DNA from: Curvularia sp. ZM96
Taxonomy: Eukaryota; Ascomycota; Dothideomycetes; Pleosporales; Pleosporaceae
Direction: 5' to 3'
DNA length: 64,000 bases
Assembly: GCA_022457065.1 (NCBI GenBank)
Contig: JAJGBQ010000004.1
Span: 186,001-250,000, forward strand
How positions within the stretch are numbered: the stretch's first letter is position 1; each line of letters opens with the position of its first letter. Shown in pieces: positions 32,177-41,725 of this stretch. The notes beneath the pieces are model-generated. The model was given only the letters and a program-made list of their open reading frames with translations. It did not search any database and was not told the DNA's origin. Position numbers and translations under genes: made by a program.

Positions 32177-32986
32177 ATGGCGGCGGTATACAAACCAGCA
32201 GAGGCAATCGCGTTGCTACGGCCTACTCTCCTCCTCCCACGTATCCAACCCGCATCCAGTCGGCGGGCGCAACTCGGGCGCAAAGCCTTGTCCAGCACAT
32301 GCAATGTCCAGGCAACACACACATCAACGAGCAACCCCCCACCACGGCCACAAAGGAAATCAATCTCGCTCACAGGGGACACGGGCCAAGTGCGCTGGTC
32401 GGACCTGTCGCCTGGAGAAAAAGTTGTGCGAACGACGCAGCAAAGCGCCAATCTTGCTGTCGTTGTAGTAGGCATATTAGCTACCGTACGTCATTCCTAC
32501 AGCAGAAACTCTTCTCTTTTTCTCCTCCGGAAGCAGACGCAAACTAACCCTCCTTTCTGGGTACAGGCCGGCGTAGGCTACTTCCTCTTCTCCGACGTCT
32601 TTAGCCCCACCTCCAAAACCGCCTATTTCAACCGCGCAACCAGCCTCGTCCGCGCCGACGCGCGCTGTCAGAAACTGCTGGGTCCAGGGCCGGAAATTGC
32701 GGCATATGGTGAAGCGTCGTGGTCGCGGTGGGCGCGCAATCGGTATATCAGCAGCACCGAGGAGACGGACAAGTGGGGTACTGAGCATCTGCGCTTCAAG
32801 TTCTATGTCGAGGGCCCGCTGGGACAGGGAGTGGTGCACGTGCATTTGACAAAGAGGCCGAGCCAGACAGAGTATGAGTACGAGACGCTGGCGGTGGATG
32901 TCAAGGGCCACCAGAGGATTGACTTGATAGCGGGTCAGAAGAGGGATAGGGTTGCGCCCAAGATTTTTGGAGCGAGGTGGTGGTGA
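32177..32986 (+). CDS. tim21: Tim21, regulator of the TIM23 presequence translocase
   Basis: Two exons, 32177-32485 and 32567-32986, giving 242 residues. The 81-nt intron has a GTACGT donor, a CTAAC branch site and a GTACAG acceptor. It is divisible by three and has no stop, so the unspliced frame also stays open. The start MAAVYKPAEAIALLRPTLLL, with later Arg/Ser-rich sequence and no early acid cluster, is a mitochondrial targeting signal. The family landmarks follow: LSPGEKVVRTTQQSANLAVV, the membrane segment VVVVGILATAGVGYFLFSDV (created by the splice), then PGPEIAAYGE, the GTEHLRFKFYVEGPLGQGVV block and a KIFGARWW end. Tim21 links TOM and TIM23 across the intermembrane space and couples import to respiratory complexes. 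Confidence 0.93.
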   Translation: MAAVYKPAEAIALLRPTLLLPRIQPASSRRAQLGRKALSSTCNVQATHTSTSNPPPRPQRKSISLTGDTGQVRWSDLSPGEKVVRTTQQSANLAVVVVGILATVRHSYSRNSSLFLLRKQTQTNPPFWVQAGVGYFLFSDVFSPTSKTAYFNRATSLVRADARCQKLLGPGPEIAAYGEASWSRWARNRYISSTEETDKWGTEHLRFKFYVEGPLGQGVVHVHLTKRPSQTEYEYETLAVDVKGHQRIDLIAGQKRDRVAPKIFGARWW

Positions 32987-33263
32987 TAATGGGGGAAGGC
33001 ATCTTGCAACACACAGTTACACTGGTATGGAGGAGAAGGAAGAAGTCCTGTTTGGTTGATTGCTGAAATCCCAGACATGGTGGTAACTTTGGGGCGCTAT
33101 TACATCTCTACAATAGGGTACAATACTTTCGGTCTATCCGTACTTTCCGCTACAAACACTTGATGCCAATTTCATGGCCGGAACGAGTTATTTTATAAAT
33201 GCATACTTTTCTGGTTTATGCTTGCTTCTACGCAGTTCTCTTGTCATGCCTGAAATGAGACAA

Positions 33264-33848
33264 TTAACAGGTCGGAGTCGAGCAGATCTTGCGCACGTTC
33301 TGAGGCGCAAACGTCATAAGGCCACCAGTACAGATGCGCTTGTCATCCTCGGTGCGGCAGGCGAGGGGGTCGATCTTGACTGCATTGCCCGAGAGCCAAG
33401 TGCTGCTGTTGTAATTGTTAGTTGAAACCATAGACGAGAAAAGGATAATAGTAGGTTAAGCAAAAAGAGATGCCAAGTCCCAGTACTAGACATACCCGTT
33501 GCAAGACCACGTATGGGTAATCTGATAGTAGGCCTGCTCCTGGGGCCCACGAAGGTCAAAGAGAAGACGGCGGTTAGCGACTTCACACTCGTTGCTGTTG
33601 GGGACAGAGGGACCCGAGGCGCTGCAGTGGGCGCCGTCTTGGACCAAGTCGGTAATGGTATCGGGTGAGGAGAAGGTCGACGTGAAGGTGAAGTCGACGC
33701 TCCCCGAAGTCACAGAGGTGGTCAGGGTATAGTCGGAGATGGTGTAAGACGAGGGAGTGCAGGCAGCGTCATCACGCGTGATGAGGGTGGCCGGCACAGC
33801 TATGGCAATGGAGGCGAAGACGGCGAGAAGAGTGCTGGTCAAGCGCAT
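33264..33848 (-). CDS. Small secreted cysteine-rich protein
   Basis: Two exons on the reverse strand, 33848-33496 and 33405-33264, give 164 residues. The 90-nt intron has a GTATGT donor, a CTAAC branch site and an ACAACAG acceptor. MRLTSTLLAVFASIAIAVPA is a signal peptide, followed by a short pro-like stretch ending in TRDDAAC. The mature part has eight cysteines and starts with YTISDYTLTTSVTSGSVDFT, a beta-rich pattern reminiscent of AA1-like (Alt a 1 type) secreted proteins; I hold that likeness as weak. It ends KICSTPTC. Size, secretion and even cysteine number fit an apoplastic effector or cell-wall protein. No enzymatic motif is present. The frame continues upstream of the ATG, but only the inner ATG gives a signal peptide at the N terminus. 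Confidence 0.8.
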
Positions 33849-34804
33849 GTTGTTTGACGTGTAGAAAGGTAGTTGGAGCGAGGCTTGGTGTGTTATAGGA
33901 CTATGAGTAGGCTGCGTGTATTGGAAAAAGAAATTAGTAGGGCGCGGGAGAACAGCAATATACAAACAGGCAGGAGCACCCGCTGTAGTGCATTCACTTG
34001 CGGCAGACACGCTAGTCTGCAGAAGTAGCGTGGTGAGTACAGGCAGGCAAATCTGGGCACACAGCATGCTCAGCCCTCAGGGGAGAGTGAGGAGGTCTTG
34101 CACCTGAGCAGTCATTGGCCAGGCTAGGCACGAGCTGAGCTGTACTACCCGGAGGTTTCACACGGCGAATGATGCCTGTCCAGAGCCAGAGGCAGCCGTT
34201 GGGTGGCATGTTCAGCGGGCCTCAGGGAGTGCCAAAACTCAGATTTGGCCTTGGGAACTGATGTCATGCCAGAGAATGGCGCTTGCTATAGGCAGCATGA
34301 TGGTGTCCGGAAACAAGGGCGTCCAGTCGCTCTGCAAGGCTATTCGTAAGGCGATGGCGGTTAGTCGCGAGACGACGGTCGGCAGAGGTCCAATCGGAAG
34401 TTTAGGCGTAGTATTGGGGGGCCATTTAAGGCTCAGCCCTTGGGGACATCTTCTGATGCAAGCCACATGGCCGAGTATTTTTGGCACGAGCCCTGGGAAT
34501 GGCCGAGTCGGGAATATGTGCAATACTAGTGAGTAAAGAAGCAAGTAAGGGCCGAGGACGTAGAATCGGAAATATACGTGGTACAACAGCAGCGGTATGG
34601 GCGAATGCTGCAACCAACATTGGCATGTTTGGTGAGCTCAGAAAGAGTGGAAGGCTACCGGCTGGTGGTATGTAAGGTAAGGATAGCGTATGGGCTATGC
34701 TTAGGTGGTGCGTCATTGGCTGGCTAGCGAGGGACCAGCATGGCCATGGCATTCCCGCGGGGAGCATCGTCATTCCATACGAGCAACTTCTCCTCAGCAA
34801 AGCA
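33849..34804. other. Divergent intergenic region between the secreted-protein gene and ufe1
   Basis: About 950 bp with short frames on both strands that carry no motif. A frame with an ATG at 34697 runs in phase into ufe1, but its product MLRWCVIGWLARDQ does not fit a syntaxin N terminus, so it is counted as leader. Confidence 0.5.
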
Positions 34805-35989
34805 ATGGACATCACGCCCGCCTTCAACCAGGTGCTGGCCAAGCACAATGCGCCGCCAATCAAGCCCTTTGAGTTTCGTGTCGAGGCCCTCGATGACTTT
34901 GTAAAAGAGGCATACCGCATTGTAGGCCACGTTGCGCGCTGCGTCTTGTTCGCCCACGACGACTAACACAAACAGCGAACACATATCACCAAGCTACACA
35001 CCGACCTCAAGTCGATACGGCAAAGCTACCTCTCCACCGCGAACCCGCCCCGCCGAAAACAGCTGGCACGAACAAACGCCTCGTCTGCCGCCGACAAGGA
35101 TTCAAAGTACCTGACCGATGCGCAGCGCAACGAGATTGACTTTCAGGCCAAGCAATCGATCCACCAGCTCAACGATGCCATTAAGCGCCTGGGAATAGCC
35201 GAGCAGGCGCGTCAGGCGGCCCAGAGTCAGATTGCGCTGAGGAAGCGTGCGAAGCAGGGGCTGGGTGCACTGGGACGATGGGCAGCAGGCGGGGCCATCA
35301 CAGCAAAGAGCCCAGAGGAGGAGCTGGAAGAGGCCAAGGCAAACACCATCAAGGCGCACAGAGAGGGCATAATATGGTCGCTGCAGAACCAGCTAGAGCA
35401 GTGTGGACGCTTCCAGAGCGACATGATGGAGATCAGGCTCAAGCGCGAGGTGGAAAAGAGCAAGAGCGTGCTGTACAAGACAAGAACCACCGGACCAGCC
35501 ATGGCAGATTACAGCGACATGGGCAGCAGCCACGATATGGGGCCCAAGGCAACGGACTATAGGGAGAAGTCATCCTACAACCCAGACGAGCAGAGTACCG
35601 TGATTGAGAAGCAGCTGGACCCGGAGCAGCTCCAACTGTTTGCGCAGGAGAACCAGGACATGCTCAAGCAGTACGAAGACCAGCTTGACAAGATCCGGTG
35701 CGTACTTGTGTGTGAGTGGTGTGACTTTGCGTGCTAACGGCGGTACAGTGCCACGGAAAAATCGCTCACGGAGATCTCGGAACTGCAGTCGACTCTGGCA
35801 AGCAACCTCAGCATGCAGGCCGCGCACATTGACCAGCTGGTGGAAGACTCGCTCAACACGCAGGAGAACGTAGGGAGCGGCAACAAGGAGCTCAAGCGGG
35901 CCACGGAGCGGGGCAGCACAGCGCAAAAGGTGTTTTGGGCGACGAGCGTCTTTTGCGCCAGCCTGGTGCTGTGGGACTTGTTTGTGTAA
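34805..35989 (+). CDS. ufe1: ER t-SNARE, syntaxin 18 / Ufe1 family
   Basis: Three exons, 34805-34921, 34976-35697 and 35749-35989, give 359 residues. Introns are 54 and 51 nt with CTAAC branch sites. The N terminus MDITPAFNQVLAKH and VEALDDFVKEAYRI match the syntaxin-18 N-terminal domain. The middle is helical and charged. The SNARE motif covers the last 90 residues before the anchor (QLFAQENQDMLKQYEDQLDK, then TEISELQSTLASNLSMQA and HIDQLVEDSLNTQENV), and the protein ends in one membrane helix (VFWATSVFCASLVLWDLFV), so it is tail-anchored. Ufe1 receives COPI vesicles at the ER with Sec20, Use1 and the Dsl1 tether, in the same route as Sec27 about 8 kb to the left. The start at 34805 is chosen because it matches the family N terminus. 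Confidence 0.92.
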
Positions 35990-36551
35990 GAATGAAGTGT
36001 GTAGCAGTATGTACATAGTACTAGATACCCAACATGTGAACACCTAAATGGCGAAGACGTCCCGTTAGTTTCCGGCGGGCGCTGAGTGGACCGAATTGCT
36101 CCAAGCAGCAATCCCAGCCCTGTCGGCCAGCAGCCACAGGCCCCACTGCGGTCCATGACTAGGAGCGGATTGCGTAAATCAGTCTGGGGGCACTGCGGAC
36201 AGATCCGAGCATGTGAGAAGCACGAGGTTGACATCACGACCATGGCCGGGGCGAAACGAAAAGTGCCTCGGCTTGCTCATGCTCACACGACCCTGCGCCA
36301 GAAGATACCGAGAGCATGACGAGCAGGCTATATAGCACCGCATCCATCCATCCGTCCGCTCCATCGTACGTTCGCTCGTATCCCCAGTTCCCCGTTCCCC
36401 GTTCTCCGCACCGCCTCTGCAGCCACTCGCTGCATCTTCCCCTCCGAACGCATTCGAATACGTTACTGCGGGGGTTAGCGCGGGACACACGCCGCTTCCC
36501 GTTGCCCTTTCTCGGGCGGTGAAACGTAAACGTGGGAGACAAGTCGCAGCC
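35990..36551. other. Intergenic: ufe1 3' flank and aspartate aminotransferase promoter
   Basis: No gene seen. C-rich sequence from about 36340 to 36430 is consistent with promoter or leader of the next gene. Confidence 0.5.
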
Positions 36552-38018
36552 ATGCCAGCCTCATCTCCTCGTCCATCCTCTTCTTCTTCTCCTTCCTCCT
36601 CCTCCAACACAACACCCCAAACCCGCCTTACCCAAATCTCCTCCCACGTTGCACCCATGGCTGCCACTGCTTTCGACGCCAATGTCGTCCCCCAGGCGCC
36701 CGAGGATCCCTTGTTTGGCCTGATGGCTGCCTACCGCCGTGATCAGCACCCAAACAAGGTCGATCTGGGCATTGGCGCCTACAGAGACGACAATGCAAAG
36801 CCCTGGATTCTGCCCGTCGTCAAGATGGTGAATCCTACCCGTCGTTCATCGCCCGCTATTTGCTAACCAATACATCTAGGCCGATGAGCGGCTACGCAAC
36901 GACCCCGACCTGAACCACGAGTACCTACCCATTGCTGGCCTGCCCGAGTTCACAACCGCCTCGCAGAAACTCGTCCTTGGTGGTGACAGCCCCGCCATCA
37001 GAGAGAAGCGGGTAAGTTCTCCTCACACCATCACCACTACCACCACCTCCTGGCCTGAGCTCACCCCACATAGGTCACCAGCTTACAAACCATCTCCGGT
37101 ACCGGTGCCGTGCACTTGGGCGCCCTCTTCCTCGCAAAGTTCTACAAGCCCCAGACCAAGCGCACCGTCTACTTCTCAGATCCCACATGGGCAAACCACT
37201 TCCAGATCTTCTCCAATGTTGGCATCGAGTACAAGACATACCCCTACTTCTCCAAGGAGACAAAGGGCCTCGACTTTGATGGCATGATTGCCGCCATCCA
37301 GGATGCGCCCGAGGGCAGCATCATTGTGCTCCACGCATGTGCCCACAACCCCACCGGTGTTGACCCGACCCAAGATCAGTGGAAGAAGATTGCCGACGTC
37401 ATCAGGTCAAAGAAGCACTTCCCCTTCTTTGACACTGCATACCAGGGTTTTGCCTCTGGCGACCTTGCTACTGATGGCTGGGCCATCCGCTACTTTGTGG
37501 AGCAGGGATTCGAGATGTGCATTGCTCAGTCGTACGCAAAGAACTTTGGTCTGTACGGCGAGCGCGCCGGCTGCTTCCACTTTGTCACCTCGCCCTCATC
37601 GGACGCCGAGTCCACCATCACCCGCATTGCCTCCCAGCTTGCCATTCTCCAGCGCTCCGAGATCTCGAACCCTCCCGCATACGGCGCCCGCATCGCTTCG
37701 ACGGTTCTCAACGACCCCAAGCTCTTCGCCGAGTGGGAAGAGAACCTCCGCACCATGTCTGGTCGCATAAAGGAGATGCGCAAGGTCCTTCGCAGCAAGC
37801 TTGAGGAAATGGGTACACCCGGCACATGGAACCACATCACCGACCAGATTGGCATGTTCAGCTTCACAGGCTTGACCGAGAAGCAGGTGCTCAAGATCCG
37901 AGAGGACTCGCACGTCTACATGACCAAGAACGGCCGCATCTCCATGGCTGGTCTCAACACGCACAACATTGACTACTTTGCAAAGGCTGTCGACAAAGTT
38001 ATCCGTGAGACACAGTAG
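36552..38018 (+). CDS. Aspartate aminotransferase (PLP-dependent, class I)
   Basis: Three exons, 36552-36827, 36880-37011 and 37074-38018, with introns of 52 and 62 nt. From the first ATG it is 450 residues; from an inner ATG at 36657 with excellent context (CACCCATGG) it is 415, the usual length of the cytosolic enzyme. The core starts PEDPLFGLMAAYRRDQHPNK, then VDLGIGAYRDDNAKPW. Further landmarks are TISGTGAVHLGALFL, FSDPTWANHFQIF, HACAHNPTGVDPT, DTAYQGFASG, and the PLP lysine in QSYAKNFGLYGERAG. It interconverts aspartate and 2-oxoglutarate with oxaloacetate and glutamate. The 35 extra N-terminal residues (MPASSPRPSSSSSP...) contain Arg but no acid and could be a mitochondrial presequence. 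Which start is used decides the compartment. Confidence 0.93.
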
Positions 38019-38564
38019 GTGGGGTTGGAGATTCCTGTATAACACAGTAAGCAAGCCATGGCTGAAAAAGTCCATGCATGAGTTACGACACTCGAGTAGG
38101 CTCCAAGGAGCCTGCTTTATTTTTGATAGTATAAGATGGCGTCTATAGACCAATTCTCATCTTGGCAAAAAGTTTGTGATTGCTTTGCACTACTGCTACA
38201 TCAGGCCCATTTGCGTTGAATCGTGTTGTGTGATATATGAGGACCTCGACATGTGCTATTCTGAACAAGAAGAAGCTCTGACTCCATTTGATCAGGGCTA
38301 GTCAGTCTCTATTCAAACCATCCGAAAAAAGAAAAGAAAGTTCGTCCTCAACCAGACCTAAACGAATGATCCAAGATCTAGAAAACGAGAGGGGGGTATA
38401 TATAGTAAGAAACGAAAACCACCAAGCGAGCGACTCCTAATCACAACGACAACATCATGTACATACTCAGAAACGCTCTTTTTTTTCTCCTCCGGAAAAG
38501 AAAGTAACGTCAATGAAAAAAAAAGCTTTTCAATCGAAACCCCTGTAGACACACACCCCACTTT
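38019..38564. other. Convergent 3' flanks
   Basis: AT-rich region between the aminotransferase and the Gag-like gene, both ending here. Several A-runs (38325-38335, 38515-38525) but no gene. Confidence 0.55.
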
Positions 38565-40559
38565 CTACGCCTCTCCACTACGCGTCCCCAACCTCGCCAT
38601 TCTCGTGACACCTAGCGTCCAACTCTTTTCTCGCTCCTTTTCTCTTCCGCTTTCTCGCTGGTTCCTCGAGCGCTTGTTGTGCATGGCTTTCTTGCGTTTA
38701 GTGGGGCTTTCGGGAGGAGGGGAGGGGGAAGGTGGTAGTGGTGAGGAAGCGGCTAGGGAGAAGATGGAGATGGGAGGTTGGATGGTGCTGGGTTTGTTGT
38801 CGTCTTGGGTCCGGGAGGGATTGAATAAGAATAAGGGATGCTGCTGTGATGCTTGTTGCCTTTCTTGTTGTTGTTGTTGGGCTGAGTGCGAGGGGAGAGG
38901 TGGTAGGGCTTTGGAGGATAGGTCTGTGGGTATGGCCTGGGCGATTGGAGAGGGCGATGATGAAGAGGGCGTGTCGAGTCGCGGCAGTACGTCGGTTCCT
39001 TGGAGCGGAAGCGTGAGTAGCGTACTACTGCTGTTACTGCTGCTGGATGGTGAAGGAGGCAGGGAGTAGTCGTATTGAGAGCGGAATAGAACCTTCGAAA
39101 CTGTATCAGGACTCGCTATGGAACTCTCTATGCTCTGAGCCCGCGGCCGGTTGAGGTTTCGTTTGGGAGTCGCTCGCTGCGATCCTGAAAGTACCAAGGG
39201 CGAGCATGAACGCATTGTTGAGCTTGGCTTGTGTGGCTGGAGCAGGGGCGTCATTGGGCGCAGGGCTGGGTGGATCTCGACTGTTAGATTCTCTGGGGGC
39301 GGCCACACTCTTTGTCGGAAAGCTGGATGCTCGGACAATGGCGGTGTTGCTCGCCGGAAGGTGTAATCGGCTGTTTGCGGTCGTCGGGGCTTGTTTTCTG
39401 ATACTGATACATTGTCGGATGTCATGCTTGGTACAGGGGCCGAGTGAGACCTGATGTGCGACTTGCTGTCTGATTTCTGGAGTGCAGCTGGAGGCAGTGA
39501 AAGTGGTGGAATATCACTCAGGGCCGATACTGGCTCTAGTTGTGGCTCTGGCAGTAGAACAACATCCTTCTTAGCGCTCAACCATTCCGGTGTTGTGCAT
39601 GTTGTTCCTATGGTTTCGTGCAGGCTTGACCTTTCAGAATCGAAGATAGCGGGAATCTTCTCAAGCGCTTCCTGTAGTGCTTTTGGATCAAACTGCTGCT
39701 TGTTCAATAGTCGCACAGTGCTTCTTTGTTGCTCGGAATTGGTCGCAGATAGTTGCCTCGAGTGGGAGGTTTTCGATGAGAGAGTGGACGTGTCTGAGAG
39801 CCCAGGTCCTGCATCATCGTCTAAATGATCTTCTGACATCGGCTTCGTGGAGCAGTCTTGCGACAACTTGCTCTTGAGAGGTTTGACGTACGGCCAAAGT
39901 ACCGACTCCTGTATGATGTCATGAATCTGAGGCTCCGAAGACTGAGCATCCCATTCTTCCACCCTCTTTGCAACCCATGGGTTCTGCGTGCAATTCAGCT
40001 TGGAAAAGTATGCGCTGCATGCCTGGATATTGGATAATGGTTGTCCGTAATCGTGTAGATCCTCTAGTATAGTTAGAAACTCCTTGTTAAACTCATCAAG
40101 GCTGGCGCACTGATCCACGCGCAGATTCAAAAAGTGACAGAATGCATGATGGTATCCTTCAAACTCAAAGATGCTAAACCGATTGTCCAGTATTTCCAGC
40201 ATTTGCTGTGCGTTGCATTTTGTAGGAGGAAGCGGAGGTCCAACCTCGAATACATCTAGCATCACTTCCTCTGCTAGCGACAGGAAGATATCAAGCTTGA
40301 CCTCACGGTCCTGTCGCATCCAAGCTCGTCGCTCTTTCAACAAGCAGGGTTGTGTATCGTTGAGTTGATCCTCGAATTTGGCCAGGGCCGGTCTTTCCCT
40401 GGGCATAGGCATAGGACAGGTGCCATTGCAGTATTTCCACGTATCTCTCGTTTCCAATGCAAACTTGAGGCTGCGTCGCCAGCGAGAGTACTCAGCTCCA
40501 GTGGCATTCAGGCTGAGAATCGGAACGCCTGGTAGGCGTGGTGAAGTAGGTAGTTGCAT
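38565..40559 (-). CDS. Copia-type Gag-like protein with long disordered tail, possibly domesticated
   Basis: One exon of 664 residues on the reverse strand, start ATG at 40559-40557. Residues 1-230 resemble the Gag domain of Ty1/Copia retrotransposons (UBN2-like): LSLNATGAEYSRWRRSLKFA near the start, LAEEVMLDVFEVGPPLPP, AQQMLEILDNRFSIFEFEGY, then SLDEFNKEFLTILEDLHDYG and PLSNIQACSAYFSKLN. The remaining 430 residues are Ser/Pro/Gln-rich and apparently disordered, ending in a basic stretch (PTKRKKAMHNKRSRNQRE) that could direct it to the nucleus. There is no CCHC zinc knuckle, protease, integrase or reverse transcriptase, and I see no flanking LTRs. The frame is intact over almost 2 kb, which argues for selection rather than decay. 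The Gag likeness rests on pattern only. Confidence 0.7.
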   Translation of the reverse strand: MQLPTSPRLPGVPILSLNATGAEYSRWRRSLKFALETRDTWKYCNGTCPMPMPRERPALAKFEDQLNDTQPCLLKERRAWMRQDREVKLDIFLSLAEEVMLDVFEVGPPLPPTKCNAQQMLEILDNRFSIFEFEGYHHAFCHFLNLRVDQCASLDEFNKEFLTILEDLHDYGQPLSNIQACSAYFSKLNCTQNPWVAKRVEEWDAQSSEPQIHDIIQESVLWPYVKPLKSKLSQDCSTKPMSEDHLDDDAGPGLSDTSTLSSKTSHSRQLSATNSEQQRSTVRLLNKQQFDPKALQEALEKIPAIFDSERSSLHETIGTTCTTPEWLSAKKDVVLLPEPQLEPVSALSDIPPLSLPPAALQKSDSKSHIRSHSAPVPSMTSDNVSVSENKPRRPQTADYTFRRATPPLSEHPAFRQRVWPPPENLTVEIHPALRPMTPLLQPHKPSSTMRSCSPLVLSGSQRATPKRNLNRPRAQSIESSIASPDTVSKVLFRSQYDYSLPPSPSSSSNSSSTLLTLPLQGTDVLPRLDTPSSSSPSPIAQAIPTDLSSKALPPLPSHSAQQQQQERQQASQQHPLFLFNPSRTQDDNKPSTIQPPISIFSLAASSPLPPSPSPPPESPTKRKKAMHNKRSRNQRESGREKEREKSWTLGVTRMARLGTRSGEA

Positions 40560-41490
40560 TGTAGTCGATAGCGTACATAATCCGGAGTAACGCGGATCAG
40601 GATCAAAGAACGTAGGCGATGGCTTTTAGAAGAAGGTTCCCGGCCCAAGTATCGTCACACCATCGATTTCCACCGGAATTCCGCCATCGCAAGCAAGACA
40701 CCTGCTGTGGCCCCATTTCATTATTCCTTGGCCGGTCTATTCGGAAGCAAAGCCAAGCTGATCGGAGGTATATAGCCCCACATTGCCATCTAACCCGCGA
40801 TGTGAAACCTGGGGCCCTTGCCTCCAAGCCTTACAAATGACGGTGTAGCCCGCCTCATTCGCCATTTGCCACCGCTGCTGTACGCGGGTCGACGTTAACA
40901 TTTCTTAGCAGCTTCTAGCAGCTGTCAGCGCTGTTGCAGTGGTCAAGCATCAACCTAGCAGATGGTGCGATCTGAGCGGGTGGTGCTGGATGATGCCGTA
41001 CGAAGCTGACTGCATGCAAGTGACAGTCGGACACCGAGAAGATCGAAAAACACTTTTCGCCAGTTGTTTTTTTCTCAGCTTCATCCCCGGCATGGGGCCG
41101 TGGGCGCGCACGTTGTTACACACTTGACCAGCTTCTAGGCATGGTTTAACCTTTGGCGCTCCTTGTACACCGCGACGTTAGTCTTTAACTCTAACTTCCA
41201 GCTGCTTGCAAACCTAGGGTGAGTGCCAAGGAATATTAAGCCATGTTGTTATAGGGCGTTTCGCATCGGATGGGGGGCTGCATCAGTGTTCACGACAGAA
41301 TCATTGCGCACATTTCGAATACGTACGTCGAGACTCCTTTGCAAGAGTCTCGAGTTGGGAAGTGGAAGACAGTGGGGCCCTTGGATATGCTAGTTGGACC
41401 CGGCTTGGCGTATAAAAACACTTGAGATATAGAAGGCCTACCATCTCATCTTTCCATCGAAGCATCTGATAGTACTTCGAATGACCTCGG
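40560..41490. other. Intergenic region upstream of the Gag-like gene and tRNA-Ser
   Basis: No coding motif. A TATAAAAA sequence at about 41411-41418 lies roughly 75 bp before the tRNA; tRNA promoters are internal, so its role is unclear. Confidence 0.5.
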
Positions 41491-41571
41491 GCGTTGTGGC
41501 GGAGTGGTTATCGCGCAAGACTAGAAATCTTGTTCCTTCGGGAGCGTCAGTTCGAATCTGGCCAACGTCGT
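41491..41571 (+). tRNA. tRNA-Ser (anticodon AGA)
   Basis: The sequence folds as a class II tRNA of 81 nt. The acceptor stem pairs GGCGTTG with CAACGTC (one G-U), the A box region is TGGCGGAGTGGTTATC, and the anticodon stem CAAGA/TCTTG encloses the loop CTAGAAA, giving anticodon AGA. A long variable arm (TTCCTTCGGGAGC) marks a serine tRNA. The T arm holds GTTCGAATC as B box. No intron. A T-run directly downstream (41574-41579) serves as Pol III terminator. Confidence 0.95.
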
Positions 41572-41582
41572 CTTTTTTGCCT
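41572..41582 (+). terminator. Pol III terminator of tRNA-Ser
   Basis: A run of six T follows the tRNA 3' end within three bases, the usual Pol III stop signal. Confidence 0.8.
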
Positions 41583-41725
41583 TTCTACATTGCATAGCAC
41601 TTCGTAACCTCTGGAATGTTTTTTTTTTGTTGAAATCGGCAAATCCATCTGCTGGGCATAGACCGTGCTAGATCCGGGCTTGGCGTTCTGCTTCCTTCAG
41701 TCACAACACAACGCTGACCCAATCC

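Noticed and set aside
36519..36551. Start of the aminotransferase at 36519
   Set aside because: The codon there is GTG; the first real ATG in frame is at 36552.
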